A DNA stretch of 64,000 nucleotides from Bdellovibrio sp. ArHS (GCF_000786105.1 NZ_JTEV01000012.1:62001-126000), one strand, 5' to 3'; counted from the first letter of the stretch, positions 50,846-60,524 are shown. Program-made: numbers and translations. Notes: a model not told the origin generated them from the sequence alone.

Positions 50846-52405
50846 TTATTGCCCAAGCATCTGTTTTTGCATTTTGATTTGCTCATTTCGCCGCTTAGCT
50901 TTTTCGATGTTAGACATGGGCATGGGCATGCGCTGCTGATATATCTCATTTGGCGTAGGCAGCCTTGTGGCATCGTTAATCGTTTGCTGAATGGTGTTTG
51001 CTACCACGGGTCCTGAAGGCTTTAACATTTGAGGAATAGCCTCATTCACGCGGCCTACCTTTGATAAACCCACTTGAAGTTCTGGAGCTCTTAATACACT
51101 TCCAAAAACATCACCCGGGTCTCTTGGTAATCTTCCCGCTGCAGAATCAACTGCATCCGCTGCCATCGAGTAGATGTCTGAGCTTAATGAGTAACGACGA
51201 TTTGCTTCTCTTAAAGCTGCGCCAAGTTCTTTGTCACGGCTTCGTCCTGCCAAGGTCGCAAGGCTATCGACACGCTGTTTAATCTCATCATCGACGATTC
51301 GTCCTGCAGTTCTCCAAAATTCCTCGGTTGATGTAGGAAGTTCTGCGCGGCTTTCTTTAAATGACTTTGAACCAATAGAGCTCTTGATGTCATGAAGCTG
51401 CAAAAGATTTGGATCTGGGCCTATTTCAGATTTTAGACTCTCAAAATAATCCCCGAGCTGCTTTAATGCTGCGTCCTTATCGGCATCTGCCCATTTTTTA
51501 GTCTTAATTTCTTGAAGGACCTGGCTCTTAATTGAGTCAATATTCTTCATTGGAGGGGTTGCGGTTGGATTGCCGGACGCAATTAGGTTGTCCATAACTT
51601 CTTGAGCTCTGCGATAGATCTTATCCAATGCATCTCCGTACTTAGACTTAGAAGCTAAAGCTCGATCATAAAGGTCCTTAGACCCCGGAAGGCCATCAAG
51701 CATCCCTTCTTCCTTTGCAAAGCCAATGATGTTCTTTTTAGTTGAAAGAGCCCCTGACTCTTCAGCTAATCGCACATTTCTTCTTGCGGCCTTACCAGGC
51801 TGAAGCGCTGAAAACGCTCTGGCTAATTCATCAGGAGTGACCGCCTTTATTGTAGAGACTCCAAGTTCTGCCACCGGACCAACAGCTGCACCCATCGCAA
51901 CATTTGCACCTCGCTCTTTTAGATCTTCAGATGACAAAGGGCTAGTGACCTGCCCCTCAACGTCCGGCGTATCAGCCGCCGCGCCAAGTCCTGCGCCAAT
52001 CATTGCCGCCCGACCTAATCGGGTCGCAAGCTTTCCGGCCTTTAAAGCAGCGCCGCCGGGAATAGCTAGAGTCGCAGCCCCACCGCCGACTTGACCAGCA
52101 AGAAAAGAGCCTGGATCTTCTTCTTTCATTGCCTTGTTTTCGGCATTAATTCTGTCACGTTCTGAAATGTATTCAGGAGACGAGAAACTTCCTGTCGATA
52201 TTGCCGCTCTAACATTTGGGCCATATCCCATAAGTGCTGTATCTTCCGCGCCCGCTAAAGCAGATCGCCACGCAGGATATTTATCATAAACGCTCGCCTC
52301 TAAGGCTTCGATTTCGTCATCCGTAAAGCCCGCACTTTCTTGGGCTTCAATCGCTTCCATTTCCTCATCTGTGAAACCTTTGGGTTGTCTTACTTCGGAA
52401 GCCAC
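50846..52405 (-). CDS. Putative DNA-ejection/internal virion protein (gp16 position)
   Basis: The 519 residues start with two copies of GFTDxExEAxEA (residues about 10-36). A glycine/alanine-rich membrane-like stretch (GQVGGGAATLAIPGGAALKA) lies around 105-150. The rest is helical. P22 gp16, the ejection protein at the same relative place, is 609 residues and also has membrane-active parts; this analogy rests on order and size, not on sequence. It overlaps the upstream gene by 16 bases. Confidence 0.6.
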   Translation of the reverse strand: MASEVRQPKGFTDEEMEAIEAQESAGFTDDEIEALEASVYDKYPAWRSALAGAEDTALMGYGPNVRAAISTGSFSSPEYISERDRINAENKAMKEEDPGSFLAGQVGGGAATLAIPGGAALKAGKLATRLGRAAMIGAGLGAAADTPDVEGQVTSPLSSEDLKERGANVAMGAAVGPVAELGVSTIKAVTPDELARAFSALQPGKAARRNVRLAEESGALSTKKNIIGFAKEEGMLDGLPGSKDLYDRALASKSKYGDALDKIYRRAQEVMDNLIASGNPTATPPMKNIDSIKSQVLQEIKTKKWADADKDAALKQLGDYFESLKSEIGPDPNLLQLHDIKSSIGSKSFKESRAELPTSTEEFWRTAGRIVDDEIKQRVDSLATLAGRSRDKELGAALREANRRYSLSSDIYSMAADAVDSAAGRLPRDPGDVFGSVLRAPELQVGLSKVGRVNEAIPQMLKPSGPVVANTIQQTINDATRLPTPNEIYQQRMPMPMSNIEKAKRRNEQIKMQKQMLGQ

Positions 52406-53766
52406 ATGCCATCCTTTCTGATAAAGGTCTGTCCTTTAATTGTTTTTGTATCTCCGTCTTTGTAAATAGGAGCAAGAGGAGCGGATGACCTAGGAATAAC
52501 TAAACTAGGGCTTGTACCGTATTCTGAAGCAAGTCCCTTATAATCTTTTTCGATATTTGATACCAAAGACTGCTGAGAATCATAGATAGATCTTGCTTGG
52601 TTAATGAAATCTTGCCTTTGTTTTGGAGTGAGTCTTTCGCCATTTAGCAATCGATTGTATTGATTTCGTAATTGGTCAGAAATCCCAGCGGCATTTTGAG
52701 CTGTAGCCTGTTCTCCTTCTCGCACTACGGAGCCAGGATCAAGCATCTTCATGTAAGAGAAGATCATAGAAATATCACCAGCCGCACTTGGTTTTTTCGC
52801 CATATCAGTAATCTTCTGATAAGACTGCTGAACGTCCTTAAAATTCTTCACAACTGGATCAGCATTAAACTCTTTGCGAAGATTCGTTGCCTGCTTAAGA
52901 TCTTGACCCTCGGCGATAATCTTAGCTCTCTTAGCCTTACCCTCTTCTTCAAGACCTTTATTCGCAAGAGCCGCGTACTCTTTGTTTCCTGCCGAGGTAG
53001 CTTTTGTGATCTCACCTGAAATCTTATTGGCTTCCTTAGTGAACTCGGTAGCTCTTTGCGCATCCATTTTCGCGAAGTCGACCTCTGCTGTGGCAATAGA
53101 CTTGAGTCTATCAAGAGTGCGCTGCTGAGACTTATCCCATGACTCGCGCTGCTCTGATTTGATTTTAAGAAGCTGTTCGTATTGTTTTTGCGCGACTTCT
53201 TTGGCTTTAATTGCCTGCTCAATGGATTCTTTGCGTCTACCTTCATACATCTCACGCGCAGACTTTCCAGCCTGAAGCTGAGCAATTTGACCGCTTTCGC
53301 CCGATAGCCCACCTAATATGGCCGGACCGAACGAAAGAATCAACTCACTCCAAATATCTCTCGGTTGAGTTGTGTCAGCATTTGCTTTTTCTTTTGCGTT
53401 TTCAATCTGTCTGAGAAGCTCTGGGTTGTCTTGATAAACGTCTTGTGGGCTATTAACTGCGTTAACGGCCTCTCTTGCTTTGTTTCTAGATGCCAACTCA
53501 GCGACCGATGCTTTGTTTGCACGCCCTCGTGCATCTCTTTCAATGCCCTCTTGAGATGCAATATTAGAGACTTCATTTTTACGGAAGTTTTCAGCGACAG
53601 AATTAAAGTCATAATTCGGCGTTGGGGTAATAATTCCGATGTCGGCCGTTGTTTCATCCTGGACTTGCACATTCGCTGGAGCTCTTGAGATTACATCAAG
53701 CTCCTCATCTGGGAGATTGCGCACCACTTTGTCGTAAAATTTGTCGATGTATGATAAATCTGCCAT
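52390..53766 (-). CDS. Putative DNA-ejection protein, coiled coil (gp20 position)
   Basis: The 458 residues are largely helical with a long charged coiled coil at about 150-330 (SIEQAIKAKEVAQKQYEQLL). A possible domain follows and a short C-terminal KTIKGQTFIRKDGMWLP. Its place and length match P22 gp20 (471 residues). It is followed by the 519-residue gene with an overlap, so the two are coupled. Confidence 0.58.
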   Translation of the reverse strand: MADLSYIDKFYDKVVRNLPDEELDVISRAPANVQVQDETTADIGIITPTPNYDFNSVAENFRKNEVSNIASQEGIERDARGRANKASVAELASRNKAREAVNAVNSPQDVYQDNPELLRQIENAKEKANADTTQPRDIWSELILSFGPAILGGLSGESGQIAQLQAGKSAREMYEGRRKESIEQAIKAKEVAQKQYEQLLKIKSEQRESWDKSQQRTLDRLKSIATAEVDFAKMDAQRATEFTKEANKISGEITKATSAGNKEYAALANKGLEEEGKAKRAKIIAEGQDLKQATNLRKEFNADPVVKNFKDVQQSYQKITDMAKKPSAAGDISMIFSYMKMLDPGSVVREGEQATAQNAAGISDQLRNQYNRLLNGERLTPKQRQDFINQARSIYDSQQSLVSNIEKDYKGLASEYGTSPSLVIPRSSAPLAPIYKDGDTKTIKGQTFIRKDGMWLPK

Positions 53767-53774
53767 TTATTCCC

Positions 53775-54431
53775 CTAGAAAAATGAGTCTAAAATACCGC
53801 CAACCACGCCCTTGTCCTGCTTCTGATTATTTGCGGCTGCCTGTGCTGCGGCAGTTCGATCAGCAACACCAAGTTGAGCGTAACCAAGACCAGTTCCAAG
53901 CGTTCCGTATTTCTGTCTAAAAATGAAATCCTGTAGGTCATTCGTTCCAGATCGAACCATGTTTGCAGAATCTAGAGCCATTTTTCGTTCAGCATCCATG
54001 ACTTGGGCGCCTACTTTCTGATCGGCAGCCCCTCGAATTGCCGCACCACGGGCGCCACCTACGCCACCACGAGCAAGATTACTGGAAAGTCTACGCTGAT
54101 CGGCGTCTCTTTGCCCTGCAATTTCGCCCCTGGCAACACCACGAATAGCGCCGAGTTCTTCGCCAGAATAGCCTTTCGCAAGGTCTTCGCGCCTAGCCTT
54201 TAGAGCCTTCATTTCTGGGTCATCGTAGAAAATTTCTTTCCCTTTGGCGTAACCCGCATCCATGTCGGCTTGCCTGTCTTTTGCCCGTTGATCGCTAGAA
54301 TATATAGGATTTCCCTGTTCATCTTTTCCCATGAGAACATTCCCGCCGAGCTTGCCGTCTTTGATGAGGCCATAAGTTCCGGCCGTCATAAAATTTGCGG
54401 TCGAGTCAACTAAGTTATCAAACCAACCCAT
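53775..54431 (-). CDS. Putative DNA-ejection protein (gp7 position)
   Basis: The 218 residues have a short start (MGWFDNLVDSTANFMTAGTY), an Ala/Arg-rich helix with RGGVGGARGAAIRGAADQ and a C-terminal Gln/Ala-rich tail with GGILDSFF. Small Ala/Gly-rich internal proteins at this place include P22 gp7 (229 residues). Homology is inferred from position and style. Confidence 0.55.
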   Translation of the reverse strand: MGWFDNLVDSTANFMTAGTYGLIKDGKLGGNVLMGKDEQGNPIYSSDQRAKDRQADMDAGYAKGKEIFYDDPEMKALKARREDLAKGYSGEELGAIRGVARGEIAGQRDADQRRLSSNLARGGVGGARGAAIRGAADQKVGAQVMDAERKMALDSANMVRSGTNDLQDFIFRQKYGTLGTGLGYAQLGVADRTAAAQAAANNQKQDKGVVGGILDSFF

Positions 54432-54449
54432 AAAACCCCCTAGGGTATT

Positions 54450-55004
54450 TTAACTAACCCTTGTGATAGAACAATAAAAATTAGATCCAACTGTGTTAGA
54501 GTCTCCAGTGAAATCAAAGTAAACGCCTAGAGTTGTAGTAAGGTTCATGAGAAACTTACCAGTGACGTATTTAGGTCCGCCAATAGTTGTATCAACGCGC
54601 TTTTGAAGAGTGTGTACTGCTGTTCCACTAGAATTTTTGGCTATTAGATTATTTGTAACCGTGCCAGACGTTCCAGGCGCAAATTCACATCCGTACTCAA
54701 TCCAAAACTTTCCTGAACTCGACGGGTAAAACACGTTAGAAGTGACGCTTCCAGATTTTAAGACTCTATCTGTGAGAGAAACAGTCCCCACTCCGAAAGA
54801 GGGTACGTTTTGCGCGTACAAGTCAGCACTTCCAAGCATCACCATGGTCGATTCGCCTGGTGACTCATCTACAGACACAAATTGATTCTGCAACGCCCTT
54901 AAAATCTGCTTAAACTCATTCTGCAAGAAGTCCTCAACGTCCATTCCTTTTCTAAACTCGCGGAGCTTTGCAAGCTGCTTGTTTTTAACCTTAAGATTCG
55001 TCAT
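54450..55004 (-). CDS. Phage structural protein, unknown (gp26 position)
   Basis: The 184 residues have a helical start (LKVKNKQLAKLREFRKGMDV) and a beta-rich rest (SGKFWIEYGCEFAPGTSGTV). The ATG overlaps the 911-residue gene's stop (ATGA, 55001-55004), indicating coupled translation. A head-tail needle or knob is possible from its place; sequence alone does not tell. Confidence 0.5.
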   Translation of the reverse strand: MTNLKVKNKQLAKLREFRKGMDVEDFLQNEFKQILRALQNQFVSVDESPGESTMVMLGSADLYAQNVPSFGVGTVSLTDRVLKSGSVTSNVFYPSSSGKFWIEYGCEFAPGTSGTVTNNLIAKNSSGTAVHTLQKRVDTTIGGPKYVTGKFLMNLTTTLGVYFDFTGDSNTVGSNFYCSITRVS

Positions 55005-57736
55005 CGTCGGGGCTCCGAAGTGTCGAAATCTGGCGCGTATTCGATTTCAAATCCTTGAATGCGCACAAGTTTGTTCTTCTCAGCATTTCTCAAACCAAAA
55101 GATATTGCCGAAAGCTTCGGAATTGCTGCTTTAGCGTAATCTTTGACTGTTTTCTTCGGAGCCTCTTTAAACCCAACATCAATCGACGCGATTCTATCGT
55201 CTAAATAGTTCGCGTATTGATCGATAGAGAGCGTAAATCCACCTTGAATGGAGTTTGCCCAAAGTTTTTCAAACATTTTGTCAATGGTAGGCAGGCCACC
55301 ATTCCACCATGCCTGTCTAGCGTCCATTTCGATCGCTGATTTATGATCGGTCATGTCAAAGCGAGTGTTTGTGACCTTCATCTTCCAAATTTTATCTGAA
55401 AGTAAAAGAATCTCTGAGTCAGATGTGAATAGCGCCGATTTTGCGTTAAATCGCTCCCAAATATACCAACAGTTTCTAGATCCGTTTTGAGTATCCGAGT
55501 AATCGTAGACGAACCATGTTGATCCCACGACACAGATATACATTCCAATTGCCCGGGCATTCATCGCCGAAGCTTTAGAATAATCTAGCTTGTCAGAATT
55601 GATCTGCATGTAATCACAAATAGGATACCCAATGTGTTGAGGTAGTCTTCCGGCAACGCAAGCATAGAATCCTTTAATTGGATCAAGCCAGATGAGAGCA
55701 CCTTTTGTTTGCTGAAGTGTTTTATGAGAAGCGAGGCCGATGTCGTCTTCTAAAACTTCCAAAATAATCTCATTTGTTCCAATGTCGCCAGTAAGAATGC
55801 CTGTTGATCTTTCTTTGATAGCAAAGAGTGCATCTTTATTTGGAGCAATGCCCTTGATTGCGTCATTGTATTCAGTATCAATCGAAAACTCATGAAGGCC
55901 GTCTTGCGGAAAACCCTCTGGAGTCAAAGGATCAGCCCAGTAGATTGATTGCTCATCGCAAAGGTTATTTTCCTGGTATATCCACGGTGGGTAAGGAATA
56001 GACATTCCCCACTTGTTGCCAGTTGTTGGAGGTGGAGGAGCAAAATACCATGGGTAAGGCTTGTTTAAAATCTCAGCCTCATTGATTGGACGCCCCGCCT
56101 GAACAATTACATTCTGCCATTTGGTTAAGTATTTACACGCCCGAGGAATCTCGTCGCCCGCCGAATAGTCGATGGGAATAGTAGTTAACGAACCAATAAC
56201 AGAGCCAGAAAGGTCCGTATCTGCAAGTTGATCTAAAATCTTGTAGAAATTTTGGTGAGAAATAGGTGCGTCGATCAACTTATAAAGGCTGTCAACTATC
56301 CCGCCTTTTGATCTGAAAATACGAACGAATGATCCGTAAACAATTTGCGGCGACCATGCTTGCGTAAGACCAAGTGTTTCAGAATCGTAAACCTCAGGCT
56401 CCGTGAAAATTCCTTTTACTTCTTCTGGAACATAGCAACCGTTAAGAACTAACTCATCCGGGAAAACATCTGGCAACTGAGTAGACGTGTTATTTAGCGC
56501 CATTGCGCAGTATGAGGTGAATGTTCCAGATTGAAGAAGCGTTATGCCAGACTTTGTCTTGTTGAAGGAAACTGTTGTGGCAGTAACCCCGGTGACTTCT
56601 AAATAAGCAAAAGAAATACCTTTATTGGTGCCAGAGAACCCGCCATTAGAGACTGGCACCCTTAAGCACATTCCAACTTTTATATTGTGTCCAGCATCAA
56701 CCGTAAGCGTTTTAGAACCAGTTCCAGAAAGAGTTTGATTTCCATTCACGGCACACGAATAAACAGGGAAACAATCATTTGTAACATCTGCATTTCCCAA
56801 AGGATAGACTGGGATTTCAATAGCCTGCTTCCCAGATGGAAGGTTTACTTGAACGTAGTCAACCTCGGTGACTTTGCCGAGTGTCTCTACACCATTTGGA
56901 TCGACAAATCCAAATTGAAATGCGTACCGATAATTTGAATTTGCAGTCAGCGCACCCGTTGCGTAGTCGAAGAAAGTAACGCCGTTAATTCCAAGCTCTC
57001 TTGAGAATTTTGGCATTCCTGCTCTATAAACAGAATAGCCATCATACTTCATGATAAACCAGCCATCTGTCATGAAGCAGGCGTTATTTATGTTTAGACT
57101 TGAAACACCCTCATACCCCTTTGGTTGAGAGATTGCGTTTGGAAAAGGAACACTAGAACACGGAACCACTTCCCAAAACCAACTTGAGTTTAAATTAAAA
57201 CTATCTTCAATGCGCACGTCCAATAGGTACGCGAGCTTAGATGATGTTACCGATGCCCCATCGCCGTCGACAATATCAACAGTGATGCCAGTAAGAGCAT
57301 TTAGGGCAGTCTTTAGTTGATCTAAAGTCATGGAGTCGGAGATATTTACCGAACCAACGCCATTCACGGTCACTTTAAAAGTGTCGCCGACCTCATCATA
57401 AAAGAATGAGTATGAAGTCGCTGCACCAGTCGCAATCCATTTTAAAGTGTGCTGAACTTTGCGATAAAGATTGCCGTCCGCCCCAACGGCTAACACTTGA
57501 GACTTAGATTCGCCCGTGTTTACGTCTCGGTATTTATACTCAAAGATGTCCACAAAACTAACTGGCGTATTTTCTGTTTTGTGCTGCCATCCATTAGCAT
57601 TTTGAATTTCGTCTTGAAAGTTATAGCGAAAGTTTTTAGATCCTTTTCGAAACGTGCGTGAATCTGCGACAAGCTTATTTGAGCGCGTATCGACGCCGCC
57701 GAAGCTTGAATAAAACTTTTCTAACTTATGAGGCAT
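55001..57736 (-). CDS. Putative tail hub/adaptor protein (gp10 position)
   Basis: The 911 residues open with MPHKLEKFYSSFGGVDTRSN and are rich in beta strands with WxxxGxA-type turns, as in the large tail-tube or packaged-DNA-stabilising proteins of short-tailed phages (P22 gp10, T7 gp12). Longer than P22 gp10 (472) and nearer T7 gp12 (794), it may carry an additional host-contact domain. It follows the 302-residue adaptor by eight bases. Confidence 0.58.
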   Translation of the reverse strand: MPHKLEKFYSSFGGVDTRSNKLVADSRTFRKGSKNFRYNFQDEIQNANGWQHKTENTPVSFVDIFEYKYRDVNTGESKSQVLAVGADGNLYRKVQHTLKWIATGAATSYSFFYDEVGDTFKVTVNGVGSVNISDSMTLDQLKTALNALTGITVDIVDGDGASVTSSKLAYLLDVRIEDSFNLNSSWFWEVVPCSSVPFPNAISQPKGYEGVSSLNINNACFMTDGWFIMKYDGYSVYRAGMPKFSRELGINGVTFFDYATGALTANSNYRYAFQFGFVDPNGVETLGKVTEVDYVQVNLPSGKQAIEIPVYPLGNADVTNDCFPVYSCAVNGNQTLSGTGSKTLTVDAGHNIKVGMCLRVPVSNGGFSGTNKGISFAYLEVTGVTATTVSFNKTKSGITLLQSGTFTSYCAMALNNTSTQLPDVFPDELVLNGCYVPEEVKGIFTEPEVYDSETLGLTQAWSPQIVYGSFVRIFRSKGGIVDSLYKLIDAPISHQNFYKILDQLADTDLSGSVIGSLTTIPIDYSAGDEIPRACKYLTKWQNVIVQAGRPINEAEILNKPYPWYFAPPPPTTGNKWGMSIPYPPWIYQENNLCDEQSIYWADPLTPEGFPQDGLHEFSIDTEYNDAIKGIAPNKDALFAIKERSTGILTGDIGTNEIILEVLEDDIGLASHKTLQQTKGALIWLDPIKGFYACVAGRLPQHIGYPICDYMQINSDKLDYSKASAMNARAIGMYICVVGSTWFVYDYSDTQNGSRNCWYIWERFNAKSALFTSDSEILLLSDKIWKMKVTNTRFDMTDHKSAIEMDARQAWWNGGLPTIDKMFEKLWANSIQGGFTLSIDQYANYLDDRIASIDVGFKEAPKKTVKDYAKAAIPKLSAISFGLRNAEKNKLVRIQGFEIEYAPDFDTSEPRR

Positions 57737-57744
57737 GAATCCCC

Positions 57745-58653
57745 CTAAAGGCCAATGTAATCTAAGTTGGTTATGGCGATGTCTGCCATATCACTCGAAG
57801 GTCTTGCAAAGACGCCGGAAATCATCTCAAACTCAGTAGTCATATCATCAAGAGCTTCTTTAGACCATTTTGATGCGTCACCATATCGAACCTGATAAAT
57901 TGCATATTTGCGCAAGAAAGGCTCACAAGCGTCTGGCCATTCGGGCACGTTTGTCGTGTTCTTTCCAACTAAGATATAGTCACCTACGGCAACAGTGTCG
58001 CCAGAACCAAGAGTGAAAGGATTAAGAGTGAAAATTCCACCGGCGCAAGATTCATATTCGATATTCCTAGCTTTTACGTTTCCATATTTATCGCAGACAC
58101 ATAAGAAAAAGTCTGAATTGATTTCAGTCTCATCATAAGGCTCTGTTGTAGCTACTTCTAAAGCCGTGAGATTGCCACCCGCGACTGTTGCCACAGTGAT
58201 TTGCCCTGACTTCTTTTGAAGCTTAGGAATTGTCTTGCCATAGGTAAAGTAAAAGATGCCACTTGTTACGGGAGGATTAAACTCAATCCCATCATGGCGC
58301 GTAAGATACCCAAATGGATAACCTAGTTGTCTTGTTACCTTCTCTTTGGTGTAAGACTTGTACAGAGTTTTAAAGTAAACCCCGCTATTAGAGTCAGACC
58401 ATTGGATAGTGTCGATGTCTCGAACATAGCAGTCTTCCGGGTAGTCATACATGCGCTGACCGGAAACGACCGGAACCTCTACTGTAATATCAAAAAACTT
58501 TGTCTTAAGGTTATGAACCTGCTTTGCCAAGAAGTCTTGAGCGTCGTTTAGGTTTTGAACCATGACGTCTTGAGGAATACCGCTATCTGAATCATAGCGC
58601 GTATTGCCAGTCATTTTTCTGATAATCGTGATGAGGTTCTCTACTCTTTGCAT
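57745..58653 (-). CDS. Putative head-tail adaptor (gp4/gp11 position)
   Basis: The 302 residues begin with a helix typical of short-tailed-phage adaptors (VENLITIIRKMTGNTRYDSD, LNDAQDFLAKQVHN), have a beta-rich middle (EVPVVSGQRMYDYPEDC) and end in a helix with FLRKYAIYQVRYGDASKWS. P22 gp4 and T7 gp11 share this layout. It overlaps the 72-residue gene by one base (TAATG). Confidence 0.6.
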   Translation of the reverse strand: MQRVENLITIIRKMTGNTRYDSDSGIPQDVMVQNLNDAQDFLAKQVHNLKTKFFDITVEVPVVSGQRMYDYPEDCYVRDIDTIQWSDSNSGVYFKTLYKSYTKEKVTRQLGYPFGYLTRHDGIEFNPPVTSGIFYFTYGKTIPKLQKKSGQITVATVAGGNLTALEVATTEPYDETEINSDFFLCVCDKYGNVKARNIEYESCAGGIFTLNPFTLGSGDTVAVGDYILVGKNTTNVPEWPDACEPFLRKYAIYQVRYGDASKWSKEALDDMTTEFEMISGVFARPSSDMADIAITNLDYIGL

Positions 58654-58871
58654 TACTCACCCATCATTGCAGAGATAAGCTTCTTCTTTTTTGCTACGTT
58701 TTCAAACTTCGAATAATCTTGCTCGCCGTCAACAGTCTCACCCATGTTTCCGTCTTGCTCGCCTGTGCGGGTTCCCTCTTGCATGGTGTAATGCTTTTCA
58801 ATCGCAGAAACGGCCTGCTTCATAGAATTGATAGCTTCCATCATTGGATTTTTTTCTTTAATGTCACTCAT
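58653..58871 (-). CDS. Small phage protein, unknown (72 aa)
   Basis: Acidic and helical, with no recognised motif (MEAINSMKQAVSAIEKHYTM, ending KKKKLISAMMGE). Tightly placed between overlapping genes in the virion block (ATGA with the preceding gene at 58868-58871), so it is likely real and possibly a scaffold-like or regulatory part. Confidence 0.6.
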   Translation of the reverse strand: MSDIKEKNPMMEAINSMKQAVSAIEKHYTMQEGTRTGEQDGNMGETVDGEQDYSKFENVAKKKKLISAMMGE

Positions 58872-59245
58872 TTTAATGCTCCTCCAAAGGCCTTCATCAT
58901 TGTGTCGAAACCTTGGTTTTGATTTTGTGCGTATTGTTGTTCAATTTGCGCAGCTCTGTCTCGTCTCGCCCTCTCATCTGCTGCTTTTTGCGCTAGATAA
59001 TTAGATAAAAACTGTCCACCCGCCATGATTCCGGCAGCCGCAGGACTGGACATCCCCGCAGCTCCAGCTCCAGATGCGGCCGCCGCCTCACCGCCACCAG
59101 ACGATGCAAAGTCAGCAGTTTGATAGCTTGCCGGATAAGAAGATGTTTCATAAGCGTCTGCTGATTTTCCAGTAATGTATGACTTTTCAGAACCCATTCT
59201 TGGTTTTTCAAATTCTTTAAGTTGTTCGTCTAGCCAAGACATCAA
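58868..59245 (-). CDS. Small phage protein with Ala/Gly-rich middle
   Basis: The 125 residues have a charged N-terminus, a Gly/Ala-rich central stretch (SGGGEAAAASGAGAAGMSSP) with membrane-like character and a helical end (KAADERARRDRAAQIEQQY). Such small proteins accompany ejection proteins in podoviruses. It overlaps its neighbours by four bases on both sides. Confidence 0.55.
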   Translation of the reverse strand: MMSWLDEQLKEFEKPRMGSEKSYITGKSADAYETSSYPASYQTADFASSGGGEAAAASGAGAAGMSSPAAAGIMAGGQFLSNYLAQKAADERARRDRAAQIEQQYAQNQNQGFDTMMKAFGGALK

Positions 59246-59571
59246 TACTCCTTTGCTAAGCAGTAAAAGTTATATTCGCCAGCGCCCGCCGAAAGAGTAA
59301 CTAGAATCTGAACGTGACCAGAATATAAATCAGGCACGTTGATTGTCTTTGCTGAATTCGCGGCGAGTGTCACAGTAGCCGATGGAATATCTTCCCAATT
59401 GGTATTGTCATTGCTTCTTTGAAGCTTCATAGAGCCAGCAGTTCCGGTTATTCCATTGATCTGGACAGAAATTCCATTGCAATTTGTAACGTCAATCTGA
59501 CCGATTACTTGATCAGACGAAACTGTCAGAGTTTTTTTGAAAGATTTGTGAATTACTTTAGCCATCAACAA
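59242..59571 (-). CDS. Small beta-rich phage protein (decoration-like)
   Basis: The 109 residues (KVIHKSFKKTLTVSSDQVIG, then VQINGITGTAGSMKLQRSND) form an all-beta jelly-roll-like pattern seen in head-decoration or fibre-tip proteins. No family identified. It overlaps the next gene by four bases. Confidence 0.52.
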   Translation of the reverse strand: MLMAKVIHKSFKKTLTVSSDQVIGQIDVTNCNGISVQINGITGTAGSMKLQRSNDNTNWEDIPSATVTLAANSAKTINVPDLYSGHVQILVTLSAGAGEYNFYCLAKEY

Positions 59572-59626
59572 CTCCTAAGAGTAATTATTGTTTTTGAATT
59601 TAAAATAAGCAACGAATATAGTTTGC

Positions 59627-59992
59627 CTACTTCGTCAGCGAAACCTTCTCGACAAGCCCATCAAGCGCCTTAATCACAGAGTCCACAGACTCCAAAGCGA
59701 CATTGCACTCATCGCCTGCGTAACGGCAGGCTTTTTTCCAAGAAAGCTTAACCTTTGACCATTGATCAGCATGCACCATGATCATGTAGGGCCGCTGGGC
59801 TTCCCATTCTTGGTTTGAAATTATGCGCTTTTTCTTGGAAAGATTCGTCGCGCACGCGCCCTCTCTTCCATCAATAAAGGGGATCTCGGCGCATATTTCA
59901 ACGTCGGGAACAACGTCTTTTGCGGCGCAGTTACATAGCGCCAAAGCGAGAAATGATAGCAAGATAATCTTGGCGAATCTTTTCTTTTTCAT
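59627..59992 (-). CDS. Small phage lipoprotein
   Basis: The ATG at 59992 begins the lipoprotein signal MKKKRFAKIILLSFLALALC (lipobox LCNC); the frame runs further up but without reason. The mature part of the 121 residues has several cysteines (VEICAEI, GACATN, KACRYAGDECN). Its first 62 bases lie inside the 3' end of the 59931-60281 gene in another frame, as Rz1 lies in Rz, although spanin pairs usually overlap more. Confidence 0.6.
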   Translation of the reverse strand: MKKKRFAKIILLSFLALALCNCAAKDVVPDVEICAEIPFIDGREGACATNLSKKKRIISNQEWEAQRPYMIMVHADQWSKVKLSWKKACRYAGDECNVALESVDSVIKALDGLVEKVSLTK

Positions 59993-60281
59993 CTTCGGTA
60001 TAAACCTTTTTTGTTGCATGGTCGTATGCTTTTTTTGCTTCGCTCTTAAATTCGTCGAGCTTTAAGCCCTCTTTGAGAGAATCAAGCGACAGATCAATTT
60101 GGAATACGCCAAGCTCATACACAAGGCCGAGAAAGCCAGCCACAAAAGGCATGAGGGCCGTAGCCCCCACGCCGACAATCCCTAGCTTCATAAGAATTAA
60201 AGATGATCCAAGGCGAACAGAGAAAAGGTCTTTTCCTTTGTTGTCTAAAATCTTTCCTAGAAAGCTAAGGAATTTTCCCAA
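59931..60281 (-). CDS. Small phage membrane protein
   Basis: The 116 residues have a membrane segment at about 25-58 (LILMKLGIVGVGATALMPFV, continuing AGFLGLVYELGV) and a charged helical tail (EFKSEAKKAYDHATKKVYTE). It starts with TTG at 60281, right after the stop of the preceding gene. With the overlapping lipoprotein it could be an inner-membrane spanin or holin partner; unproven. Confidence 0.55.
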   Translation of the reverse strand: MGKFLSFLGKILDNKGKDLFSVRLGSSLILMKLGIVGVGATALMPFVAGFLGLVYELGVFQIDLSLDSLKEGLKLDEFKSEAKKAYDHATKKVYTEDEKEKIRQDYLAIISRFGAM

Positions 60282-60524
60282 TTAGATTTCTTTCTCTACA
60301 GCGGGAAGCAATGCTTTGTTTGCGTCAAACCATTTTGCCAACAGTTGTGCTGTTGCATTGTCTTTCAAAGACTCGTCAAGAATCTCTGGAAGGTCTGCAA
60401 AAGCCTCCGCCTTGATGCCAGCAGATGCGCGACCGTCTTGGTCTTTATCGTAAGACACTTCGTAACCAATTTTTACGACTGCATCTTTAACTTCTAATTT
60501 TCCACCTTTTTTCAACTCTGACAT
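60282..60524 (-). CDS. Small phage protein, unknown (80 aa)
   Basis: Acidic, mixed alpha/beta (VKDAVVKIGYEVSYDKDQDG, ASAGIKAEAFADLPEILDES) and with no membrane segment. It has an AGGA site before the ATG and lies within the putative lysis gene group. Confidence 0.55.
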   Translation of the reverse strand: MSELKKGGKLEVKDAVVKIGYEVSYDKDQDGRASAGIKAEAFADLPEILDESLKDNATAQLLAKWFDANKALLPAVEKEI

